Assembly (NCBI RefSeq): GCF_007655135.1
Contig: NC_045127.1
Location: forward strand, 4,464,001 to 4,528,000
Reading direction: 5' to 3'
Length of the DNA stretch: 64,000 bases
DNA from: Punica granatum
Lineage: Eukaryota > Streptophyta > Magnoliopsida > Myrtales > Lythraceae
Part shown: positions 34,382 to 46,600 of the stretch, in pieces
Position numbering within the stretch: the first letter of the stretch is position 1
Layout: each line of letters starts with the position of its first letter
The notes under the pieces: model-generated
Told to the model about the DNA's origin: nothing
The model's input: the letters and a program-made list of their open reading frames with translations, nothing else
The model's database searches: none
Made by a program: the position numbers and the translations under genes

Positions 34382-35601
34382 CTTGGTGTCTGGTCTATTT
34401 ATAAGACAGCAGTGTGCTCACATGAATTCTCTACCTTATATTTCTCCTTTTTCTTATCTCAATTAAATTGCTAAGATATTTTTCTTTATTAGCTGGGGGC
34501 AACTTTTACTGCTTGTCACTGTATTCATGTGCCCGCAGTGACAACCTTCCAATCAGCTAATTGAAACCGTTGGGCAAAGTTTCTTATAACATAACCGTGG
34601 AACGATCTTATAATCATATATAAGTCATAACTCCACGGATTGACATATGCAATGAAACAAGACCGAGTCGGTGAATGCATTCGCCATCTCGGTTTTCTTT
34701 TCCTTGACACTTCCATTGCTGAGAACTTTGTTGGTGCCTTCTGAGATCAATTTCTGAGAATTGTTGCAGACAGCTCAGTTTGTGAGAATGATGAATTTTT
34801 TCACTTGAAAGCACAGACACTATAATTGCCTTATCAGTAAGAGGGATGGCTGTGACTGTGAGAAGTTGCTTGTCACTTTCTAGTAAGCTGTCGTTTTCTG
34901 GTTCATGACTTGTCTGTGAAGTGAAAACAACAGAGTGAAGGGGAGCGTGGTGGTGTGGATTTATTATCAACTTGTGATTGCTCATGAGGCATGGAGGAGG
35001 AGGAAGTTGTGGGCTCGCTTGGCTTTTTGGTGATCCCCTCTCTTCTTGTCATTGTTCGGATATTGTCGACGTGCGTAATGCTTCAAAAGTATCATCATCG
35101 AAGAAAGAATATTTGCTTTCACGACGAACAAAAATGACGGAACAATGAATATTGTATGCATCTTCAGAAATGTACTGGATGCATATATTAGATATTTCTA
35201 GCAAGATAATAAGGTCTGAACTATACGAAAACCTCTAGTCATCTCAGAAATCTCGCGGGGAAACCCCATCGATTCAAGTGCAGAAGCACCGCATTGCATG
35301 GACTCCAGGGGGAAAAGTTACAAACTTTGAAGTGTTTGAGGGGGGAAAGTGATATTAACATCTTATAAGTGTCCTTATGTGACAATAACAAAACATACGC
35401 CGTTTGACTTATCCATTTGATGGACATAGAATGCTGAAGGACGGACAGGATCGCTAGTGCACGATAAGAACAATGAGCTCGCGGGCACAGTATAATTCCA
35501 ACCATGTGGATAGATTGTGGGTGCGATTACAGCAGCAAAGCTCTCATCTTTTTTTCTTAGCTCTTCTGAAGTTGTTCATCTTCTTCTCGAAGGGCCCGAC
35601 A
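34382..35601. other. Intergenic region upstream of the 34381 gene and of LTD
   Basis: Divergent promoter space. Frames at 34614-34985 (minus) and 35239-35505 (minus) have no recognisable domain. Nothing else supported. Confidence 0.5.
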
Positions 35602-36315
35602 ATGGCGGCTTCGATACCATGCGCATTGCGGCTGCCTTTCACCTCAAAACCCTCCACTTCGTCTCCTTCTTCTTCGACCAATCTCGGCTCCCGGTTTCTG
35701 CACATCAGAAGTAGTAAGCTCGGGTGGGTCGGACCCGCCGGAATCGGACCCTCCAACGACGGGTCGAGGGCCAAGTGCTGGTTCAAGTTTGGCAAGAGTG
35801 GCGTCGATGCGGAGGGAGCGGGCATCTATGGAAGCCAGTCGAGGGACGATTTTGACAGAGACGACGTGGAACAGGTCCTTCTTTTGAATTAATTTCCATC
35901 CCCACAAAGTTAATTCTTCCCAAATTAGGTCCTTGTTTTCCTGAATTTCGTTGCAGGTCCCTGAAACTGGTCAGCACATAAGAAATGCTGTTTTTCCTTT
36001 GGTTAAAACGTTTTCCAAATTTTCATTTTCTGTTTTTGGCCCTTTTTGTTTTTGCAGTACTTTAACTACATGGGGATGCTTGCTGTGGAAGGGTCGTACG
36101 ACAAGATGGAGGCTCTGCTGAGCCAAAACATCCATCCGGTGGACATCTTACTCCTGATGGCAGCCTCGGAGGGGGATAAGCCGAAGATCGAGGAGCTGTT
36201 GAGGGCTGGAGCCAAGTACGATGTCAAGGACGCGGACGGCCGGACTGCCATCGATCGGGCAGCCGATGATGAGGTCCGGGATCTGATACTCGGGTTCTCG
36301 GCTCAGAGGTCTTGA
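35602..36315 (+). CDS. LTD: LHCP translocation defect protein, chloroplastic (LTD/GDC1), ankyrin-type
   Basis: Two exons, 35602-35874 and 36058-36315, encode 176 residues. The N-terminus (MAASIPCALRLPFTSKPSTSSPSSS) is a typical chloroplast transit peptide. The conserved part has CWFKFGKSGVDAEGAGIYGS, then QYFNYMGMLAVEGSYDKMEA and an ankyrin-like helix pair (PVDILLLMAASEGDKPKIEELL, KYDVKDADGRTAIDRA). LTD binds light-harvesting proteins as they enter the stroma and passes them to the chloroplast SRP route for insertion in the thylakoid. Length and exon structure fit the family. It lies tail to tail with the plastid lipocalin, 446 bp apart. In Arabidopsis LTD (At1g50900, from memory) also lies close to a cluster of PMD genes. 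Confidence 0.93.
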
Positions 36316-36761
36316 TCAATGATATGTAGGTTTGGGAGAGAATTTGTTTCCCGAGTTACGCATAATGCATTCGGGACACGAGCATGTTAGTCTACGATGA
36401 TTAATGGTTCGATCGTAGTATTGTTGTGGATTAGTCGGATTTTTGAACGATCCTGTTTAAGAATTTTATAAGATCACTTGTTCGTTGTCATGATCTGGCT
36501 TAGTGATGCATCAAAACTAATACGGAAACAAAGTTTTAAGGAATGCGAGGAGAAGGGATCAATCCGAAGCAAGAACTAGCCGATTCATGAGAACTCGAAC
36601 TTACGGAATTGTCGGACTAATATCCACTGTTAGAGAAACTGTACCGAATAACATATACTTGCCGGGCGGGGTTGGGTTCCCAGAACTTGGGACAAATAAT
36701 ACAGAAGCAGTGCCGAGAAACTCAAACTTACATGTTCGTGGCTGGTGCGTAAACCCAGTAC

Positions 36762-39337
36762 CTACTTGAAGTAGAGTTCAATAAGCTTCTTCAGAGTATC
36801 GAACACACTAGTGAAGGGATCGAGGGCGATGGATGCCTTCAGTTCTAGTTCCGGGAACTGATTAGTCAGAGCCTGTTGCATACCAGACATTGACATCATA
36901 GCAGCAAGCCGATCGTCGGACATGACCTCGCAGTCTTGAGGTGTCTCCTTGATTTTATTTGGATCGTACCCGAATTTTGCCAAGTAAGCCTTGTACTTCT
37001 CTATAAACTCAGGACCTGGGTTCGGCGTCCTCGAGTATATCTGAAATACCGATAGAAACCAATGGACAATGGCATTCTATTTTGATCAGAAGAACACCCC
37101 CCAACTTTACCAAGCTCATTTGTCCAAATAAACGGATTATTTCCTTTTTATGGCCAGTATTGACTGACTGAAACTAAATGGTGCCCATTACCTGGACGAA
37201 ACTTTGGTCTTTTGCTCCCGAAACGAGAGCAAAGTTGTCATAATCGGTGGCTATGACATCATATGGCTCCTTGGGAATGAATGGCAAAGTCGGAAAACGA
37301 AGATAACACTTCTCTTTGATCATTTCTTGTCTTTCGAGATCGGTCTCTTTCTCTTCCAATTCTTCCCCGGGGAGGCACTGGACGTTTCCCCTTATCCCGG
37401 TAATGTATCCATCAGGCCCTCCATGTACGCAAAAGGTGTCGACTTGGATCGATGGTGTCTCCATATTAAATGTATAAATACCCTGCAGCAAAGTGATGAT
37501 GAAATGTGGTACAAGTCAGAAGAATGAACAACGGAAACATTGAATCGATACAATAAGAAATTGTATGAAATGCTTGAACAGTTTCTTACACAGAATTCTC
37601 AAACAATAAAAACATAATCATGGAGAACTAAAACCTTCAAAATTATACATTCAACATTTTTCATCATCTGTGAAACTTCCTGTCCAATCTTCAGCGCAAA
37701 ACTAAATTCACAGATAGAGCATGTTTCTTATGTTTCTAGCCTCCAGTTAATGAAAAATTTTCAGGTTCCCTGAAGAACAAAATAGGAAGAATCAATGGAT
37801 ACTGCAAACCCCGAATTTTTTGTATTGGGCAGAAGCTAACCCCGAGATTTGGAGTGCGAAAATTTTCAATAAGTCAGTTACTCGACACTGACTCATGGAG
37901 AAGCACCTACCTACGACTTCATGTTTACCTGAGTGCAGTGGCAGTCCTCTTGACCTTGCCCTGCAAAACCCCGCTTAAGAGAAGCTACCTCGAACCATCT
38001 ACCAGAATATCTGATCGGGTCAAAGTTCTCAGCTGTCATCCCTCTCATCATCAACAGCTTCTGACTTCTCTCTCCAGAGCCCTTGTCAAATGGCAAAGTC
38101 ATGGCACTATCAGCGACCCTTGCAAGCTGGCACAGATCATGGGAATGTGACACTTCACCGGCAAAGACCTGTCCAAGAAGAGGTGCGATCATAATTAATG
38201 ATAGCAAGGTCAAATTGCAATCTCTAATCCATTACAAAATATTCTTAACCATACCAATAATGCACAGAAGAACGGCACAGAACAAAATGCAGTCCCAGAT
38301 CATACAAACATTCAGTTATTTTCATCAAAGGTGAACTACGCGTGCTTGCATTTCTTTGAACCATACACATCCTAGGTACAACATCCTGATGCACAACGAA
38401 GTGCTTTCGGGATTTCTTACAGAAACATCAATCAACGAATGATTCTATATACTGGATTGTTGAGTCAACCAACCTGGTTTGTCGGCGAGAAAAGAATCAG
38501 TGAAGCAGCTGCAAGACCAGCAACTACGTTTCTGGCCAGTGATTTACCCGGTTGGCAGGTCTCCACAGAGCATTCCACATTTTCCTTCGCAAGCATCATC
38601 CTTCATGGCCATGAAGATAGACACTTGTTAATGTGTATCAGCAAAGGAGATAAAGGGCAGGAGCATTTTGTTACTTTCTAAAAGGCAAACTAATCATTGC
38701 TTGAGTTTGCTTCTGGTGATAAACATGTCCCAGATCATGCTAAAGAGCTCAAATACATATTTCACAATCTTCCATCCTCCATATCTTAATTGTGAACCAC
38801 TCCAGCTAAAGTCGGAGTTCCCGACTAGCAAGCGCCCCAAGGTTGCCTTCAAGAACGAACATCTCAGCAAGCACCAGGAACAACTTGTCTGCTCGAGAAA
38901 CATGAATTCCAGAAGATAAGCAATTCTTAATCCAGCAGGTACTGGGAAAGCGGACGTTTAATCAAGAAAATGAAGCGAATGGACAACCATTCCGGGCCTC
39001 TCAGCAGCTAGCTCAATTTAGTTAATGAGCACTTGAAAATACAGTCTGACAGTGAAGAAAGATAAAGAACCAACAAGACAGGGAAAATATACCTCCAGCA
39101 AAACCGAGGGTCTCGTACATTTCGCCGAACAGTTAATTAAACAATTCACTGTAAACCCAATGCAAGAAAAGCGGAAAATGGGATACAGCAATCAACAGGA
39201 AGGAGTTTCAGGAACATGAAAGCAGCAAAGCAGCACTGTGAAGAGAGAGTGGAACCCAACCTGGTTATGGCTGGAGGTGGCGGAGGACATAATTGAAATA
39301 GGAACTGAGATGTCTGAAGATGATGATGCACCACCAT
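36762..39337 (-). CDS. CHL: Chloroplastic lipocalin (LCNP/CHL)
   Basis: Secure exons: 38474-38599 (to ...FSPTNQ), 37929-38168, 37192-37482 and 36762-37040. The N-terminal transit exon is tentative: ATG 39337 with a GT donor at 39260 gives MVVHHHLQTSQFLFQLC, and a short exon near 38815-38880 may join it. The mature part has the lipocalin signature NFDPIRYSGRWFEVASLKRG, CHCTQ, FCVHGGPDGYITGIRG, CYLRFPTLPFIP, DVIATDYDNFALVSGAKD, and a conserved C-terminal TPQDCEV...DPFTSVFDTLKKL. This thylakoid-lumen lipocalin protects membranes against lipid peroxidation and is needed for the sustained quenching component qH. The Cys pairs and exon phases (all 0 in the secure part) agree with the family. Identification is firm; the 5' end needs transcript data. 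Confidence 0.9.
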
Positions 39338-40626
39338 CACTCTCTGTCTCTCTCTCTCTTCCCCTCGTCTCCCACTCCACTCTCTCTCTCCCTCTTCACT
39401 GTGATGAAATGGGCAGTGTCCGTAATAAGCGGAAACGACTCACAGTTATGAGTTATTCAGAGGGGTACTGCTGGAAGATGACTCATCCCATCCAACGGCT
39501 CCCGTCCCCCTTGAGGAACCGTGCCCCCTCGAGGGACGGAAGAGAGGGGCGCTCGAAAGAGGAAAGATGAGTCAGAGCAACGTGCAAAGGTCTTCATTCC
39601 AAAATTGAAGGGAATTTGAAAGATTAAGTATACATCAAATTCGATCTCAAAATTTTTTTTGTATCAAATTGAACATTAAGAGATTATGTGTATATCAAAT
39701 TCGACATTCCATCAAAATACCGTCAAAAAATGGATGGAAAAATCCGATCCGACATTCAACGGTTGATGTGGCATTGTTTGATTATTTTCTTTTATTTTTT
39801 TATTATTTCTCATTTTTGTCTGGTTTAAAAAAGTATTTCCTAACGTTTTCTCATTTTTCAATCGGTAGCGGGAAAAATTTCCTCCTCTCGGCACATCCTC
39901 CTCAATCGCTAATGCTTTTAGCGTAGACTCGCCAATTGTTGTTGCCGTAATCTATCCGAGAGCACCAGCGATTGAGGAGGATGCACTAAGAGAATAAAGT
40001 TTTTTCCATCTCTGACTAAATAGTGAGAAAACTGTGAAAAATATTTTTTTTAATTCAGATAAAAATGGAAAATAATAAAAAAATGAAAGAAAATAATTAA
40101 CAATGTCACATCAGCGGTTGAATGTCAGATCAGATTTTTCCATCCATTTTTTGACGACATTCTGACGAAAGGTCGAATTTGAGATACACTTAATCTCTCA
40201 AGGTTCAATTTGATGTAAAAAATTTCTTGAAGTCGAATTTGATGTACATTTAATCTCTCAAAATTTAATCTGATGTAAAAAATTTCTTGAAGTCGAATTT
40301 GATATACACTTAATCTTTTAATGTTCAATTTGATGTATAAAATTTTTTGAGGTCATATTTGATGTACACTTAAAAGATTCAATTTAATGTATAAAATTTC
40401 TTGTTGTTAGATTTGATGAAACACGCATCACTTGAGACCAATTTATCAATTTACTCAAGATTTAACGGTTCCCATCTTCCCTCGAGGAACCGTCCCCCCC
40501 TCCAGGAGCGGGGAAGAGATGTTATTCCATGGACACAGTGGATTGTCCAAATCAAGACTTTGAAATCGTCGACTCAGCCCTCATTTTCCTCAAAGCCCTA
40601 GTCTTTCCGGCGTCAAGCTATAAGCA
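39338..40626. other. Spacer between lipocalin and TNL genes, mostly repeat
   Basis: Divergent promoter region between the lipocalin (minus) and the TNL gene (plus). The bulk is the fold-back repeat at 39600-40405. A CT-rich tract at 39340-39395 fits the lipocalin 5' leader. A GC-rich phrase around GAGGAACCGTxCCCCC occurs on both sides of the repeat (about 39497-39545 and 40465-40512). Confidence 0.6.
39600..40405. repeat. Fold-back element with internal ~60-bp repeats
   Basis: An inverted repeat centred near 39938: GCACATCCTCCTCAATCGCT (39891-39910) pairs with AGCGATTGAGGAGGATGC (39967-39984). The phrase CAAAAAATGGATGGAAAAATC (near 39723) pairs with its complement at about 40133-40153. The outer part of the right arm holds about four 60-bp units of the form TCGAATTTGATGTACACTTAATCTCTCAA...TTCAATTTGATGTAAAAAATTTCTTGA. 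The left arm has about two in opposite orientation. Confidence 0.72.
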
Positions 40627-43600
40627 ATGGCTTCTCGTGATGCAGATTGGCGCAGGTTGCGGACCGTAATCTTGGCGATGGTGAAGTTCCGCCGCCTCAA
40701 GAAGTGGAGGCGGGAACATCTTCCCGCTACCTACGAAGCCGAAGGCTGCGCCTTGAGGAAGAAGCGTAAGCTACAGGAAGAAGATGATGCTGGCATCAAT
40801 CTGTCATCTGCTCCGTCTGTCACTTCCCAACCGCGGCAGAGGGCTCCGGAGGCGGCGCCGCGGCCGCCGGGGTACTTTGACTACAAAATTATCCGCCGCC
40901 TCAAGAAGCGGAGGCGAGCACATCTTGCCGCTACCGACGAAGCCGAAGGCCGCGCCTTGAGGAGGAAGCATAAGCAAGACCATCCTCCAGCTCCAGCTCA
41001 TTCGGCGGCAACGGAAGTAGATGATGATGTTGGCATCAATCTGTCATCTGCTCCATCTGTCACTTCCCAACCGCGGCAGAGGGCTCCGGAGGCGGCGCCG
41101 CGGCCGCTGCGGGACTATGACTACGAAATTTTCTTGAGCTTTGATGCCGCAGATATTGGCTCGGAATTTGCTGATTACATCTACCATATCCTGGTATATG
41201 CCGGGATACCTGTTTTCAGGGAAGGTAACGAGATCCCTGTCAGAGAACAGCTACTGCTGCTATCCCCGGAGATTTGCAGGGTGATAAAGCGATCCAAGAT
41301 CTCCATACCTATCTTCTCCAAGAACTACGCCTCCAGTGAACGATGCCTCCAGATGTTGACTCTGATGTTGGAGGATCAACGCCAAGGGCACCAAAAGATA
41401 CTTCCCATTTTCTACGACATCTCAGCAGATGAAGTTCGAAACCAAACTGGAAGTTACGCCCTATCCTTCGCAGAGCATCTCAATAAGTTGGATCCCCAGA
41501 TCGTTCAACTTTGGAGGCGTGCTCTTTACGAAATTGGACAGATGGAGGGTTGGGATCTTAAGAAGGACGCCGATGGGTAACTTTCATATAACGTTTAATG
41601 TTTATCTATTATCTATACTTCTATATCTATTATATATATTACGACTGTGGTACTTCTATTTGGGAAATGGTTACATTCACATGGGTTTAAGGGAAGTTTA
41701 AACAAAATTTTACAGATGGCAAGTTTAATGCAATGATTAAGAAAGCAATTGATGAGAAATTAGAGAGTAATTTAAGGGTTTATACAAAGTTAATTAGAGT
41801 CATTAATGTGCTATTGAGGACGTTTTGGTTCCATGGGTAATAAATGGAGTGTATTAGCCGAGGGGATGGAAATAGCCCCTGCCAAAATGGAATTGAAAGG
41901 CAAAATAATAAAATAGAATTGCTATAAATAAATGATTTTCTTTCCAGGTTTAGCCTATTATATTTTTTCAATGTGTACCCTTATATCCGGAAGCCCTATA
42001 GGCTCCGACTAATCTAGTTAAGCCGAGTCAGCGCACTAAGGTGTTTCACCTGTTCTATTTAACAAAGAGTTGAATTCTTCTTGGTTATTAATTTCTATCA
42101 TTTAATGTTTAATTCCTAGGATTCCTAAATTTATAAAACTTAGAAATAATAATTGAGATCCAGGATTGGATAAGATAAATGAAATGAGAAATCATGAACT
42201 TTCACTATTTTCTCATGTCTACCAAAACCTTTTTTTTTTTTAAATTATAAAATCACAAATATTCATTTTCTTATAATATAGGGGGTGGGTTGCCAGTTGA
42301 TCCTCAACTCCAGAACCACACGCAACTTTCCTTTTTCCTTTTTTCTTTAATTTTTGGAATCTATATATAATATATAATAGCGAAACGGAAAAATAGATTC
42401 AACAAGACTGGGTCATGTGTCATCCAACGATTGATGAGATGGTGCCACGTGTCAAGATTCAGCTCTCTATTTCATTGCTTCACCCACAAGGAAGAAGAGA
42501 GTTAAAAATGATTAAATGGAAAAAAGAATGTATTTAATGAGAGATGGTCAATGTTTACATGGCTGCTTCTCCTCCCACGAACGGAAGACTCTTGTGAAAG
42601 TAATGTGAATTACTTAATATATAGATAGATAGATAGATAGGTATGGATTAATTAAAGGTTCTTTAACTAGGTTGTGCTAACTGAAGCTCCAGTAGCATCA
42701 ACAATATATCGGGCAGAGAAATAGCGGCAATATCTTATGCTTATTACTTCTAAAAATAGTTTATTACTTATGCAATAAAGAGTTTAAATATATATAAAGT
42801 ACATATTCATGTAAAACTATTCTTTTATACTTATGAAAAAAACCTTATTATTTATTTATGTAAATATATTTTTTCATACTTACGCAAACCGAAACTAAAA
42901 GGGCTAAGCTAAGATTGGTCCAAACTTCTTGCATCAAATCAAGATTAACCCCTATAACTTTTACATATACATTTCAGTCTTGCCATACGAGTTTAAATTT
43001 GTATTGTAATTTAAACTAATTACCTTAATTTTGATTAAAATAATTTTATTAATTTTATTATGTTGATATTATTAATAAAATATATGAATGATTCTTTTTT
43101 AATAGAATAAATTACTTATTTATATAAATAAAGCACTTAATTTTGATTAAAAGTAATTATATTCATTTCATTCCATCGTCAATTTCAAAATTATCAAAAA
43201 CTTAATTCTACAATCATAAATTAATTAATATTTTTATAGGTCTAATTATATAATAAAATATATTATTTTTTCATGAGTAATAATCTCGCGCAATGCGCTG
43301 GTGGAACGGCTAGTTTACTTAAAAGTTTTTTTTGGTGGACTAAATAATTAAGTTATGTAGTTGAAAATAGGTGAAGTGTTGCTGCCATGTTATCAAATAT
43401 ATAATAAATTTAATGGAGATGTTAATCTGATAGAAAAAGTAATTTGTGATTATATATAAACAAAAATTGGTTTGTAGTTGAGAAAATCGCGGCATGGAAA
43501 AAATTCCCACACTTCGTGTCGAATCCTGTCTAGAACGTGAAAATGATAAAGTTAGCTTTTGCTTAGAACAAAAGGATGGGAGAAATGTCGAATGGGATAA

Positions 43601-46600
43601 CTTTTCTTTAATGATGATGTACATAGATGTGACTTTTGGTAACTCCGTTTGCTCCATCTCCCAATTGACATACCCTCTTTTGCAGTCATCAAGAACCTCT
43701 AGTAAGGCAGGTGGTTGCAAAGGTTCTTAAAGAACTGAGGAAAGGTCTCTGGTTGCCCGTTAGCGATCACATGGAAGCAATCATGGGATTGTTGGATTTA
43801 GATGCAAATGATGTGAGAACAGTAGGGATCTATGGTGTGGGTGGCATTGGTAAGACCACTCTGGCCAGGGCCATCTATATGAAGATCTTGGGTCGTTTTG
43901 AAGCTTTCTGCTTTCTCGGTGACATCCGAGAGATATCACAATCCCATGGTCTTAAATATCTGCAGAGTCTACTTATTTCCGGCTTACTTGATGATAGGTT
44001 TGATGGACTTGCCAATGCTTCTGATAATGATATTCATGTAGGAATAACGAGGCTTAAATTCTGGCTTTCAGACAAGAAAGTCCTGATTATTCTGGATGAC
44101 GTTGATCGTCCCGAACAACTTGACACACTCGCACCAGAACCTGATTGGCTTGCTCCAGGAAGTAGAATCATCATCACAGCACGAAATAGAAATGTCCTAG
44201 ATGAATTTGTACAAACTGAGCACCTCTACGAAATTACGGGAATGCATCCCCACAATGCTCTCCAACTTTTCTGCAGCCACGCTTTCAAGCAAGACTCGCC
44301 ACCTGTGGAATACGCTTGTCTATCTTGGAAGTTTGTGACGGCAATTGAAGGGCATACTTTATCCATTGAGGTTATAGGCTCTCTCCTTTATGGAAGAAGT
44401 AAGGCTGAATGGGAAGCTACACTAGAGAGACTTGAAAGAGAACCCAATGTGGATGTCGGTCGTACATTGTTGGTTGATTATGATGCATTAAATTATGAGC
44501 AGAAAGTAATGTTTCTTGATGTCGCGTGCTTTTTGGTTGGAAAGGATGTAAGGTTTGCACTCTACATGTGGCGAGATTTGGATCTTTATCCAGAAGATGA
44601 AATTCAAGGCCTGCTTCAAGTATCTGCTATCAAAATCGGATATGATAGTAAGCTATGGATGCCTAATCAGCAAAGAGACCTCGGTCGGACAATTGTCCGT
44701 CAAGAAGGCCCAAAAGAACCAGCAAAGCGGAGTAGGTTGTGGGGTAAAGATGCATTATATCTAATCAAGCAGAAGAAGCAGAAAATCGACAGAAAAAAGG
44801 TCAGTTATAGAGGTTCACATCATAACCACTTCCTATGTCTCTTAGGAGTTTGTCTTGAGAAGCATTTCGCAGGAATGAGTTTTCTGTTTCTGTCAGCTGT
44901 TTGAGTTTCATATGTTTTGTCGATTAATTAATATTTAGTTCTTTCTTGAACAGGGGGCAGAATATGTCAAGGCAATCTCCTTCGATGATGGGATTGGGTC
45001 TAGGCAACATTTTATCTGTAGTGATGAGTTAAAAAGACTGCCAAATCTTCTATTCCTTGAATTAGCAGATGTTAATCTTCTTGGAGATTGTTGGGGACTC
45101 CCGCTAAAGTTGAGGTGGCTCGGTTGGCATGGATCTGCCAAACTTAATATGTCATCTTTTGCATATCCAGAGAACCTGATTATTCTTGATCTATCCAAAA
45201 GTGCCGTGGATGAGAATTGGGATGGATGGAGTTCAGATAAGGTATCATGTATTTCTATTTTTTTTATCGAACTATGGGTCATAGTGCGGGTATATACCTT
45301 CGTTTCTTATTTTCATGCTGATGTCTCATTTGCTCTGCAGCATGCTGTGAAGCTTAAAGTTCTTAATCTTACAAGCTGCCATCGACTAGCGAAAACTCCA
45401 GATTTCTCTTCCTTTCCACGTATAGAGATGTTGATTCTTGAAGATTGCGGTGCATTGACCATTGTTGACCCTTCTATCAGGCATCTCAAATATTTAAAAT
45501 TCCTGGATTTGAGGAACTGTAGTAATCTGGAGAAGCTACCCGGTGAGATTGGTTTTCTAGTAGAATTAGAGGAGCTCCTCATTGATGACTGTCCCATACG
45601 AGAGATACCTATCTCGGAAGGTATGAAAAAGCTTCGTGCTCTCAGTGCCAAATCGTGCAGATTGTTGAATCGGATCCCACAGTCGATTGGGTTCATAGTG
45701 GCACTAGTGGAGTTAGTATTGGATGATTGTGAGTCGCTAATTGATGTTCCGATTTCTATTGGTCAGTTAAACTCATTAGAGGTTCTGAGCTTATCGCGTA
45801 CGAGAGTTGTATGCCTACCTGATTCAGTTGGAAACTTGAGAAACTTGAAAGTGCTCAACGTTGATCAGTGTCCTATAAGAAGCTTGCCGTGTTCTCTTGG
45901 GAAGTTGTATCGACTCGAACAATTAAATGCTTCAGGGTGTTTAAACTTGAGCGGAGAAGTTCCATTTGAGCTTGACGAGTTGATCAATTTAAGAATCTTG
46001 AGATTAGACCACACGAGTATTGCCAGCATCCCAGCAAGCATTGTTGGGCTCTCTCATCTCCAGACGCTCTACGTAGATGGCTGCCTGAAGCTACGGGCTC
46101 TCCCTGAGCTTCCGTATAGCTTAGTTAATCTAAAAGTTACCCGTACAGCTGCAGAATCTATCCCGAAACTCACAGGCTTAATTAATTTGCGAGAGTTGGA
46201 AATTCTAAATTGCAGCGGTGGACGGGTCCAGGTACAGGGAAGATCTGAGAAGCCTTCATCGTCTTCGTCAGCCTCTATTCAACCAGGATATGAATATGAA
46301 GTCTTTCTGAGCTTTAGGGGACCGGATACTCGCACAGGATTCACTGATTCTCTGTATTCTAGTCTTCAAGATGCTGGTATCCGCACTTTTAGAGACGACG
46401 AAGAGCTCCGTCTTGGCGAGGAGATAGGTCCGGAGCTTCTGGAAGCAATTGAGCAGTCAAGAGTCTCCATACCCATCTTCTCTAAAGGCTATGCTTCCAG
46501 CAAATGGTGCCTGAAGGAGGTGGCGAAAATGGTGGAATGCATGTCCACCAAGAAGCAAAAGATAATTCCCATTTTTTTTGATGTTGCGCCTGATCAAGTT

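Noticed and set aside
34614..34985. 123-codon minus-strand frame upstream of the 34381 gene
   Set aside because: No domain, no signal peptide, odd His/Ser composition, and no sign of splicing to the downstream gene.
35544..35977. Three overlapping minus-strand frames over the LTD gene
   Set aside because: They are shadows of the GC-rich transit-peptide exon; the plus-strand frame has the conserved LTD sequence.
43494..43730. Plus-strand frame at the end of the TNL first intron as an alternative NB exon start
   Set aside because: The frame that matches TNLs (HQEPLVRQVVAKVLKEL) begins at the acceptor 43685/43686 and is in another phase.
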